6,005 nucleotides of DNA. It comes from Sphingobacteriales bacterium (GTDB lineage: Bacteria; Bacteroidota; Bacteroidia; Chitinophagales; Chitinophagaceae). The notes under the pieces are model-generated. The model was not told the DNA's origin. It saw only the letters and a program-made list of their open reading frames with translations, and searched no databases. The DNA lies in NCBI GenBank assembly GCA_023251215.1, contig JAHEZF010000110.1, positions 1 to 6,005 of the forward strand, read 5' to 3'. Positions 1 through 5,034 of this stretch are shown piece by piece (positions within the stretch are counted from its first letter, which is position 1; each line of letters starts with the position of its first letter). The translations under genes and the position numbers were made by a program.

Positions 1-1
1 T

Positions 2-106
2 ATAGATTATCTGTCGCCGTTGAAGAAAAAGCTGATGAAAGGCAGGTTGACAGATATCTCCAAAGGGAAAGTGGATGTAAATTATAAAATGCTTTTTCCG
101 GGCTGA
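2..106 (+). CDS. C-terminal end of an unidentified protein (partial, cut by window edge)
   Basis: Reading from base 2 gives 34 codons and a TGA stop at 104-106. The visible peptide begins IDYLSPLKKKLMKGRL and ends NYKMLFPG; it is lysine-rich and soluble in character. The other two plus frames are less convincing. The frame starting at base 1 stops at 85-87, and only this frame gives a balanced protein-like composition up to a stop followed by noncoding-looking sequence. I do not recognise the family from so short a tail, and the start lies outside the window. No hairpin follows the stop directly; the nearest plus-strand terminator is about 280 nt downstream at 386-412. The minus strand is also open here, so the assignment is probable rather than certain. 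Confidence 0.6.
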   Translation: MDYLSPLKKKLMKGRLTDISKGKVDVNYKMLFPG

Positions 107-385
107 TTTTTCAGTATCATTAGCCCGCTGTAATTTTATAAGTATAAAATAATTTTGTTGCAATAAATCTTCTGCATACCTTACGGGTACTTCATTATCG
201 TCAACAGATCTAATATCCACCAGCCATCCTTTAACCGGCCCTGTAATTAGTTATTATTTAAAATGAACTGTTTTAAGAATTATCGGGAATAAAAGAAAAA
301 TATTATTCTGATAAAGGAACTAAGTACATTTGGCTGAAAGGAAGGTTTACCACTAGCGCAGTTTAAAACCACATAGATCAGGAAT

Positions 386-412
386 AAGAAGGCCCCGGCA
401 GGGCCTTCTTTT
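386..412 (+). terminator. Strong rho-independent terminator
   Basis: A perfect 10-bp stem, AAGAAGGCCC (386-395) with GGGCCTTCTT (401-410), closes a 5-nt loop. The sequence then runs into TTCATTT, so the end of the right arm and the bases after it form a T-rich tail. The stem core is GC-rich and the outer part is A/T, as in classic intrinsic terminators. On the minus strand the tail would be TTCTTATT, so weak bidirectional activity is possible. Nothing on the plus strand ends just upstream: the partial gene stops 280 nt earlier. It therefore terminates either a long 3' UTR or a short noncoding transcript starting inside this region. Confidence 0.8.
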
Positions 413-520
413 CATTTCCCTTACTCCTTCGGTCGTCGAAGGCGATGCCTGAAGGGGTTTTATATTTTCTGTATATGTAGCGATCATTTTTACAGAATTG
501 AAGAGCAAGAAAAATGTGGC

Positions 521-553
521 AAATAAAAAAGAGAAGACCTTTTCGATCTTCTC
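521..553 (-). terminator. Rho-independent terminator of the TPR gene
   Basis: Read on the minus strand, GAGAAGATC pairs with GGTCTTCTC (9 bp including one T-G wobble) around a GAAAA loop. It is followed by TTTTTTATTT (plus-strand 530 to 521). It lies about 30 nt beyond the stop codon of the minus-strand TPR gene (584-586), the usual position for a terminator of that gene or of an rluD-TPR transcript. Confidence 0.8.
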
Positions 554-583
554 CTAATAATATGATTTGATAACCCGGCTTTA

Positions 584-1318
584 CTAACCCTTCGGTTTAG
601 TAACAGGCTGCTTGGTTGGTTTAGTGCTCCCTTTCATATTTCTTTCACAGGCTTCCAGGTTTCCTTTGGCGCCTGCAAACTGAGGAAATAAAGTCAGGGC
701 CCGTTGAAAGTCTGCTTTTGCACCAGTAAAATTTTTGGCATCCATTTTTAATACTCCCATCAGGTTGGCGGCTGCCGCATTTACGGGTACGAATTGCCGG
801 CCGCCATCGGCCATATTAAAATTTACCCCGATTCTTTTACTGGTGGTATCTGCCAGTACAGTCAGAGCAGAAGCTTCACATTCAGCAGTACGTTTTAGTT
901 CATACTGGCATACGGCAAGTTTATAAATGTGGTAAGGATTTTTTGTTTTCGGAACTACCTGTTCAAATAGGCCGGTGGCTGTTTTGGGATCGCCTAATTC
1001 ATCATAGCATTCGGCGGAGCGGGCCATTGCGTCCACATTCGCAGGAATAGCTTTGTACACTTCTTCGGCCAGAAGCAAAGAGCTATAATATGCTTTAGTA
1101 TTAAAATACAACATGGATAAAGTGTCTTTATAATGCATATTGTTATCGGTAGCAATATATCCGTGCAGCGCATTGATAGCTGCGTTCACATCATTATAGA
1201 CCAATGCCTGGTTGTACACTATAAGATAATGCTTCTTCAAAGCCATACTGTCTGAGGTTTGTGGGGAAGCATATAGGGTAGCAACAATACAAATGAAAAA
1301 TAGTATCTTCTTTTTCAT
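584..1318 (-). CDS. Secreted tetratricopeptide-repeat (TPR) protein
   Basis: This is a 244-residue protein with a likely signal peptide: MKKK, then a hydrophobic stretch to about residue 17, with probable cleavage near YASPQT. The start is taken at 1316-1318 because it places this signal at the N terminus. An in-frame ATG 18 codons upstream would bury the signal behind a charged leader and is less likely. Helical repeats of TPR type are visible around residues 94-127 (AECYDELGDPKTATGLFEQV), 128-160 and 183-216 (GAKADFQRALTLFP), and residues 30-90 look like a more degenerate helical pair. The last 16 residues are a Lys/Pro/Thr-rich disordered tail. TPRs bind partner proteins. Export implies a role in the periplasm or envelope, but the partner cannot be named. 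It lies 85 nt downstream of rluD on the same strand with no obvious terminator between, so cotranscription is possible. A terminator follows at 521-553. Confidence 0.85.
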   Translation of the reverse strand: MKKKILFFICIVATLYASPQTSDSMALKKHYLIVYNQALVYNDVNAAINALHGYIATDNNMHYKDTLSMLYFNTKAYYSSLLLAEEVYKAIPANVDAMARSAECYDELGDPKTATGLFEQVVPKTKNPYHIYKLAVCQYELKRTAECEASALTVLADTTSKRIGVNFNMADGGRQFVPVNAAAANLMGVLKMDAKNFTGAKADFQRALTLFPQFAGAKGNLEACERNMKGSTKPTKQPVTKPKG

Positions 1319-1403
1319 AAATGGGGGGTTAATTCGGGGTATAAAAATAGTTTTTTCCCTCTTATATTTCACGGTTTTTAGTTAAAGGGTACTCTGTATC
1401 AAA

Positions 1404-2462
1404 TTACCTGCTGCCCACTGAACTTGCATACTTTCTCCATTTTTCAATTACAAGTTGCATATCGTTCGGTAAAGTTGTTTCAAAAAACATTTCTTTACCA
1501 GTAGTGGGATGTATAAAAGTCAATGTCTTTGCATGCAGGGCCTGCCGGGGGCAGATTTGAAAACAATTATCAACAAACTGTTTGTACTTGGCATACACGG
1601 TTCCTTTTACAATTTTATCGCCGCCGTAAAAATCGTCATTGAATAAAGGATGCCCTATGTGTTTCATGTGCACCCGAATCTGATGTGTACGGCCTGTTTC
1701 CAGCGCACATTCAACCAGGGTAACATAGCCAAACCTTTCAAGCACTTTATAATGTGTGATGGCGTCTTTGCCATGATCTCCTTCCGGGTAAGCTTCAAAC
1801 TGTTTGCGGAACCGTAAGTGACGCCCCACATGGGCAATAATTGTTCCTTCATCGTTTTCCATATCACCCCAAACTAATGCAACATATTTCCGTTTTATAG
1901 AATGGTCAAAAAATTGTTTGGCTAATAGCCGCATGGCCTTGTCGGTTTTTGCCAATACCAAAAGGCCGCTGGTGTTTTTATCAATGCGGTGTACCAGGCC
2001 AAACCTGGGTAACAATTCTTCTGATATATCAGGATTTTGTTCCAGTAAATAAAAAGCCACACCATTTAACAAAGTGCCTGAATAATTGCCGCTGCCAGGG
2101 TGAACTACCATGCCGGCGGGTTTATTGATGACCATCAGGTCAGTGTCTTCATAAACAATGTTCAGGAGAATTTTTTCCGGTACCACATCAGTTTGATCCG
2201 GGCTCATATCGGAATAAACGATGACTTCATCAAGTCCTTTTACTTTGTAATTCGGCTTTATCTCTTTTCCGTTTACCAACACCATTCCTGCATTAATAGC
2301 CTGCTGCAACTTATTCCGGGTAGCTCCTTCAATACGGTTCATCAGAAATTTATCAATACGAAGTGGTTCCTGACCCTTGTCAACTGTAATATTGAAACGT
2401 TCGTATAACTCATCGTTAATATCGGATATTTCGGAACCGTCTTTCTGCAATTCGTTGGGCAT
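1404..2462 (-). CDS. rluD: RluD-family 23S rRNA pseudouridine synthase
   Basis: This 352-residue enzyme should convert uridines to pseudouridine in helix 69 of 23S rRNA (positions 1911/1915/1917 in E. coli numbering), assisting large-subunit maturation in the cytoplasm. An S4-type RNA-binding domain spans about residues 33-80 (LRIDKFLMNRIEGATRNKLQ, then VLVNGKEIKPNYKV). The catalytic domain follows, with KPAGMVVHPG at 114-123, motif II HRIDKNTSGLLVLAKT at 158-173 and its catalytic Asp161, and the C-terminal RTHQIRVHM motif at 258-266. Length and motif order are those of full-length RluA/RluD proteins, and the first ~30 acidic residues are normal for the Bacteroidota version. The start at 2460-2462 is preferred over an ATG 25 codons upstream, which would run into the divergent lipB gene and through the probable promoter. 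The exact target sites are inferred from the family; RluC-like activity cannot be formally excluded. Confidence 0.93.
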   Translation of the reverse strand: MPNELQKDGSEISDINDELYERFNITVDKGQEPLRIDKFLMNRIEGATRNKLQQAINAGMVLVNGKEIKPNYKVKGLDEVIVYSDMSPDQTDVVPEKILLNIVYEDTDLMVINKPAGMVVHPGSGNYSGTLLNGVAFYLLEQNPDISEELLPRFGLVHRIDKNTSGLLVLAKTDKAMRLLAKQFFDHSIKRKYVALVWGDMENDEGTIIAHVGRHLRFRKQFEAYPEGDHGKDAITHYKVLERFGYVTLVECALETGRTHQIRVHMKHIGHPLFNDDFYGGDKIVKGTVYAKYKQFVDNCFQICPRQALHAKTLTFIHPTTGKEMFFETTLPNDMQLVIEKWRKYASSVGSR

Positions 2463-2469
2463 AATGTTG

Positions 2470-2477
2470 CAAAGGTA
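2470..2477 (-). promoter_or_regulatory. Putative -7 element of the rluD promoter
   Basis: The minus strand reads TACCTTTG, an exact match to the Bacteroidota sigma-ABfr -7 consensus TAnnTTTG. It ends 7 nt before the chosen rluD ATG. No TTTG -33 box is visible at the usual spacing. The position predicts a transcript that starts at or within a few bases of the start codon, so rluD may be leaderless. Confidence 0.5.
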
Positions 2478-2497
2478 AAGGATGAGGTTTTTGTCGG

Positions 2498-2505
2498 TAA
2501 TTTTG
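2498..2505 (+). promoter_or_regulatory. Putative -7 element of the lipB promoter
   Basis: TAATTTTG matches TAnnTTTG exactly and ends 6 nt before the chosen lipB ATG at 2512. It mirrors the rluD element on the other strand within the same 49-nt divergent gap. A -33 TTTG is not evident. It argues for the 2512 start over the in-frame ATG at 2482, which would lie upstream of the predicted transcript start. Confidence 0.5.
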
Positions 2506-2511
2506 TCGTTT

Positions 2512-3258
2512 ATGACTAAACAGCGAATTATATTCAAGGACCTGGGGCTAATGGATTACCAGGCTGCTTGGGATTACCAGGAACTGCTGTTACAGGAAAA
2601 TGTCAGAAGAAAGTCGATAGTCTATAGTCTGGAGTCAGGAGTCAATGAGACCTCACTAACGACTAACGACTCCTGGCCACCGACTCAACACTATCTTCTC
2701 TTTGTCGAACATCCCCCGGTATATACATTGGGTAAAAGTGGAAATGCCGGTAATATATTGATCAGTGAAGAATTGCGTTCGGAAAAAGGAATTGAATTCT
2801 TCCGTACCAACCGCGGAGGAGACATCACTTTTCACGGACCGCAGCAAATTGTTGGTTACCCTATACTGGATCTGGAAAAATTTTACAGGGATATCGGGAA
2901 ATATCTCCGCAATATTGAAGAAGTGATCATTCTTACATTGGCTGAATATGGGATCAAGGCTGATCGTTCGAAAGGTGAAACGGGAGTATGGATAGATCCA
3001 TTTGTGAAAGGAAGAGAAAGAAAGATCTGTGCTATCGGTGTTCGAAGCAGCCGCTGGATAACCATGCATGGATTTGCTTTTAATATTAATACCGATCTCA
3101 ATTACTTCAATTATATCGTTCCCTGTGGTATCAGTGGTAAACAGGTTACATCATTGGAAAAAGAATTGGGAAAAAAGATTGATTTTGAAGAAGCCAAGAA
3201 AAAGGTGAAAAAGAATTTTGAAAAAGTATTTGATGCGGAATTAGTGAATAGTGAATAG
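2512..3258 (+). CDS. lipB: Octanoyl-[acyl carrier protein]:protein N-octanoyltransferase LipB
   Basis: This 248-residue protein transfers octanoyl groups from acyl carrier protein to lipoyl domains of 2-oxoacid dehydrogenases and glycine cleavage H protein, the first step of endogenous lipoate attachment; LipA then inserts sulfur. Visible motifs are LLFVEHPPVYTLGKSG (62-77), RGGDITFHGP (101-110), the catalytic lysine in RKICAIGV (Lys171), RWITMHGFAFN (181-191), and the catalytic cysteine in PCGISGKQVTSL (Cys205). Both catalytic residues are present, so the enzyme should be active. Two oddities occur. Residues 34-59 are encoded by a heptameric fold-back repeat and form a linker about a dozen residues longer than I remember for related proteins. 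The usual HGPGQ motif reads HGPQQ (Gln111). The final residues LVNSE and the stop are encoded by a second heptad repeat. The start at 2512 gives the MTKQRIIFKDLG beginning typical of the group; an ATG at 2482 adds ten hydrophobic residues and is less likely. Confidence 0.94.
   Translation: MTKQRIIFKDLGLMDYQAAWDYQELLLQENVRRKSIVYSLESGVNETSLTTNDSWPPTQHYLLFVEHPPVYTLGKSGNAGNILISEELRSEKGIEFFRTNRGGDITFHGPQQIVGYPILDLEKFYRDIGKYLRNIEEVIILTLAEYGIKADRSKGETGVWIDPFVKGRERKICAIGVRSSRWITMHGFAFNINTDLNYFNYIVPCGISGKQVTSLEKELGKKIDFEEAKKKVKKNFEKVFDAELVNSE
2612..2688. repeat. Heptameric fold-back repeat inside lipB (11 units of 7 nt)
   Basis: AGTC recurs at 2612, 2619, 2626, 2633 and 2640, exactly 7 nt apart, giving units AGTCGAT, AGTCTAT, AGTCTGG, AGTCAGG and AGTCAAT. 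One spacer heptad (2647-2653) follows. Five heptads in the inverted orientation then start at 2654 (CACT), 2661 (GACT), 2668 (GACT), 2675 (GGCC, degenerate) and 2682 (GACT). The halves can pair in more than one register; the best block is CAGGAGTC (2636-2643) with GACTCCTG (2668-2675). The array encodes lipB residues 34-59, a stretch with no resemblance to the LipB family that lies between the first helix region and the LLFVEHPPVYTLG motif. Confidence 0.85.
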
Positions 3259-3262
3259 TGAA
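3242..3262. repeat. Three tandem TAGTGAA heptads at the lipB 3' end
   Basis: Three perfect copies of TAGTGAA occupy 3242-3262. They encode the last residues of LipB, and the third copy supplies its TAG stop (3256-3258). Shifted by one base the unit is AGTGAAT, one mismatch from the AGTCAAT unit of the internal lipB array, so both may belong to one AGTSNNN heptad family. Confidence 0.85.
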
Positions 3263-3278
3263 TGGGTCTTTCTAAGGA

Positions 3279-4010
3279 TCAAAATTCTTTATCCAGGTAG
3301 AATTTATGCTTTTCTATTAATTTTCCATCCTCAAATAATTCAAACTTGAACCATCCTGCATGATAGAAGTTGGTTTTATCAATCCTGAAAGTTCTTTCTT
3401 TGATATCCTTCAGTTCAAATAAAAAGCTATCATCATCTTCAAAAAATTTAATGGCATATTTTTTCTTTTCATCATCGGGCAGGTTGATGCGAACATAGCC
3501 GTCTTTATACGTGTACACATGCAGCGAAGCGGTAAAAACTTCGGGCCTGTCCTTGTTGTTTATACCAAAATTGGGAATGCCGACAGAATCAGTTCCGCTT
3601 ATCCTGTTTGTCAGGCTGGTAAAGTCTTGTCCTTTGCGTAGTGTATCTATAATTGATTTATGTAGTGTATCAATGGCAGGCCTTTTTGCTTTGCTGAACA
3701 TATATACTCCCTTTTCCAGCATTATATAAATCCGGTAAAACATGTGGTTATTGACGGCTCGTGTATCTGCATACCCATTTTGCGGGGGAGTTGGGTCGGG
3801 AACAGTAAGAATGGTTTTATAATTTGTAAGACTGTCAAACGAACGTTGAATGCTTATTTGCCGTATGTTCCTGAAATTATTGACCCAACTTATTATAATG
3901 CGATTATTGCCCACAAACCTGGCTGAGAAATCCGGAAGAGTATCCTGGGCCTGCAGATTATTAAAAATTGCAGGCGATACAACGAAAAAAGATAAGATAA
4001 GTTTCCTCAT
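3279..4010 (-). CDS. Exported protein of unknown function with FN3-like domain
   Basis: This 243-residue protein starts with a signal peptide: MRKLILSFFVVSPAIFNNLQAQ, cleaved probably after AQA-like residues near 20-22. An in-frame ATG 30 codons upstream would hide this signal behind non-signal residues and overlap the terminator, so 4008-4010 is chosen. Residues about 28-108 look like a fibronectin type III-type beta sandwich (NNRIIISWVNNF, then SIQRSFDSLTNYKTI, then MFYRIYIMLEKGVYMFS). A Ser/Thr/Asp-rich linker follows. A second beta-rich region at 158-243 (VYTYKDGYVRINLPDD, then FRIDKTNFYHAGWFKFELFE) ends in LDKEF. This pattern recalls conserved hypothetical proteins of Chitinophagaceae; no catalytic motif is visible. 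It is probably periplasmic or surface-exposed. Its 3' end faces lipB with only 20 nt between the stop codons. Confidence 0.8.
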   Translation of the reverse strand: MRKLILSFFVVSPAIFNNLQAQDTLPDFSARFVGNNRIIISWVNNFRNIRQISIQRSFDSLTNYKTILTVPDPTPPQNGYADTRAVNNHMFYRIYIMLEKGVYMFSKAKRPAIDTLHKSIIDTLRKGQDFTSLTNRISGTDSVGIPNFGINNKDRPEVFTASLHVYTYKDGYVRINLPDDEKKKYAIKFFEDDDSFLFELKDIKERTFRIDKTNFYHAGWFKFELFEDGKLIEKHKFYLDKEF

Positions 4011-4018
4011 GATGATGA

Positions 4019-4078
4019 AAAACGAAAAAAATATTGCCTCCCTGTCCGGCAAACAGGGATTCTTATTAGTAGAGGCAA
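4019..4078 (-). terminator. Nested hairpin with T-tract: probable terminator of the PLP-enzyme gene
   Basis: On the minus strand TTGCCTC (4078 to 4072) pairs with GAGGCAA (4040 to 4034), directly followed by TATTTTTTTCGTTTTT. Inside it, CCCTGT (4058-4053) pairs with ACAGGG (4045-4040) around a 7-nt loop; one base is shared between the stems, so one is shortened by a pair when both form. The structure begins 24 nt after the stop of the PLP-enzyme gene and ends about 8 nt before the ATG of the exported-protein gene. It could instead act as a leader attenuator of the latter. Confidence 0.6.
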
Positions 4079-4083
4079 AGATA
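4076..4083 (-). promoter_or_regulatory. Putative -7 element for the exported-protein gene
   Basis: The minus strand reads TATCTTTG, an exact match to TAnnTTTG. A TTTG (minus, 4101-4098) lies 14 nt upstream, somewhat short of the usual 17-23 nt spacing. Transcription would start near 4070, giving a leader of about 60 nt. The element overlaps the upstream arm of the terminator stem, so transcripts from it would lack that arm. Confidence 0.4.
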
Positions 4084-4102
4084 ATGGGGAGCAGTCGCAA
4101 AA

Positions 4103-4990
4103 CTAAAAGATTAACGTTCCCTTACGGAGCGAAGCGTTCCCCTGCAACCCACCACTGTGAATGATGAGCAATTTACTGTTGGGCGAAAAGAAATTCTTTT
4201 TAGCAAGATCGGAAACCCCATAAAATAATTTTCCTGTGTAAACAAAATCAGACGGGATGTTTGTTTGCCTGTAAAATTCATTCATGAAGCTGAACAATGC
4301 CAGCTGATATTTTGCATAGCCGCCAAAGTGGTAATCATAACTAATCCGGAAATTATTTGTTTTTCCAGCTAAAAATTTTACATCTTTTTCCAGTGCCTGG
4401 TTATTTTTCAGTACGCTGATTCCAATAACCTGCTGGGATGGCAACACAGCTTTAATCAATCCTGCCATCATTGTACCTGTACCGGCTGCACAACATATAT
4501 GCGTATAGCTTTCTTTAACGCAATGATCAAGGATTGTTGCCGCGCCTTCAACTCCTTTTTGCCCGAAGCCACCTTCGCTGATGAAATAATATTCATCTTT
4601 TTGTAAATGTTTAGGAATTATTTTCTTGCCATAATCGGTCCGGCTGATAAATACCAGTTGCATGCCCACTTCTTGTGTCTGTATAAGAGTTGATGAAAGT
4701 TGAACAGGTTCTTCGCCGCGAATAATACCAATGGAATTAAGGTTATTGAATTTACATACCACTGCTGTTGCAATGATATGATTTGACCAGGCTCCGCCAA
4801 AAGTTACAATTGTTCTTTTATCAAGTTGCTTTGCTTCTTCAATGTAATACTGCAGTTTAAACCATTTGTTACCGGAAATAACCGGGTGTATTTTATCCAA
4901 TCTTAAAACAGAGGCTTCAATATTCTTTTCTGTAAATAAAGAAACGGTTAGTTTATCAGTAGTAATGTTATGAGGATTTAAATTCTGCAT
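4103..4990 (-). CDS. PLP-dependent D-cysteine desulfhydrase / ACC deaminase family protein
   Basis: This 295-residue fold-type II PLP enzyme has the family layout. SGNKWFKLQYY at 39-49 holds the Schiff-base lysine (Lys42, equivalent to Lys51 of Pseudomonas ACC deaminase). FGGAWSNH at 64-71 corresponds to the substrate-binding Ser-Asn segment. CAAGTGTMMAGL at 167-178 is the glycine-rich loop that binds the PLP phosphate, YTGKLFYGVSDL lies at 251-262, and IHSGGLQGN at 277-285 is near the C terminus. Family members either cleave D-cysteine to pyruvate, H2S and ammonia, or open the cyclopropane ring of 1-aminocyclopropane-1-carboxylate. Sequence style and length (shorter than classical ACC deaminases of ~340 residues) favour the Bacteroidota group annotated either way; specificity cannot be assigned, so no symbol is given. 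The protein is cytosolic, with no signal peptide. Its ATG is 44 nt from the divergent nucleotidyltransferase gene. A near-match to the -7 box (TAAATTCG, 5006-4999) lies 8 nt upstream of the start. Confidence 0.88.
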   Translation of the reverse strand: MQNLNPHNITTDKLTVSLFTEKNIEASVLRLDKIHPVISGNKWFKLQYYIEEAKQLDKRTIVTFGGAWSNHIIATAVVCKFNNLNSIGIIRGEEPVQLSSTLIQTQEVGMQLVFISRTDYGKKIIPKHLQKDEYYFISEGGFGQKGVEGAATILDHCVKESYTHICCAAGTGTMMAGLIKAVLPSQQVIGISVLKNNQALEKDVKFLAGKTNNFRISYDYHFGGYAKYQLALFSFMNEFYRQTNIPSDFVYTGKLFYGVSDLAKKNFFSPNSKLLIIHSGGLQGNASLRKGTLIF

Positions 4991-5034
4991 CAGCTTGACG
5001 AATTTACTTTAATTTCATGCCGCAAAATTGAATA

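Larger units (their letters stand above)
107..583. other. Gene-poor intergenic region (477 nt)
   Basis: No convincing intact gene lies here. It contains the plus-strand terminator at 386-412, a small palindrome CCTTCG-gtcgt-CGAAGG at 426-442, and the minus-strand terminator of the TPR gene at 521-553. Two matches to the Bacteroidota -7 consensus TAnnTTTG occur on the plus strand: TAATTTTG at 150-157 and TACATTTG at 325-332. Neither has an upstream TTTG at usual spacing, and such matches arise by chance in AT-rich DNA. The minus strand is open from 250 leftwards with a purine-rich first codon position, which could be the remnant of a lost gene. The longest plus-strand fragments (150-266 and 274-366) are about 30 codons each and have no good start. 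Confidence 0.6.

Noticed and set aside
274..366. Plus-strand fragment of about 29 codons ending at 364-366 just before the terminator
   Set aside because: No start codon, very short, and it shows protein-like composition only by impression; not enough to call a gene or pseudogene.
735..926. Plus-strand open frame of 63 codons inside the TPR gene
   Set aside because: Antisense shadow of TPR coding sequence.
2100..2408. Plus-strand open frame of 102 codons within rluD
   Set aside because: It is antisense to the conserved S4 and catalytic coding sequence of rluD; its composition is that of a shadow frame.
2482..2511. Ten-codon extension of LipB (MRFLSVILSF) resembling a short hydrophobic leader
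   Set aside because: LipB is cytosolic, the extension overlaps the predicted promoter, and MTKQRIIFKDLG is the family-like beginning.
2463..2537. N-terminal extension of RluD by 25 codons to an upstream ATG
   Set aside because: It would cross the lipB start and both predicted -7 boxes, and the extra residues lack similarity to RluD N termini; the ATG at 2460-2462 gives the normal family start.
2612..2688. CRISPR-like array
   Set aside because: The period is 7 nt with no unique spacers of 30 nt or more, half of the units are inverted, and there are no cas genes nearby.
2656..3069. Minus-strand open frame of 137 codons within lipB
   Set aside because: Antisense to the conserved LipB core; no family features.
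4011..4100. Upstream start for the exported protein (30 extra codons)
   Set aside because: It would translate the hairpin and T-tract region and place the signal peptide internally.
3850..4164. Plus-strand open frame of 104 codons spanning the exported-protein start and the PLP-enzyme end
   Set aside because: It overlaps two well-supported minus-strand genes and the terminator between them, and has no recognisable domain.
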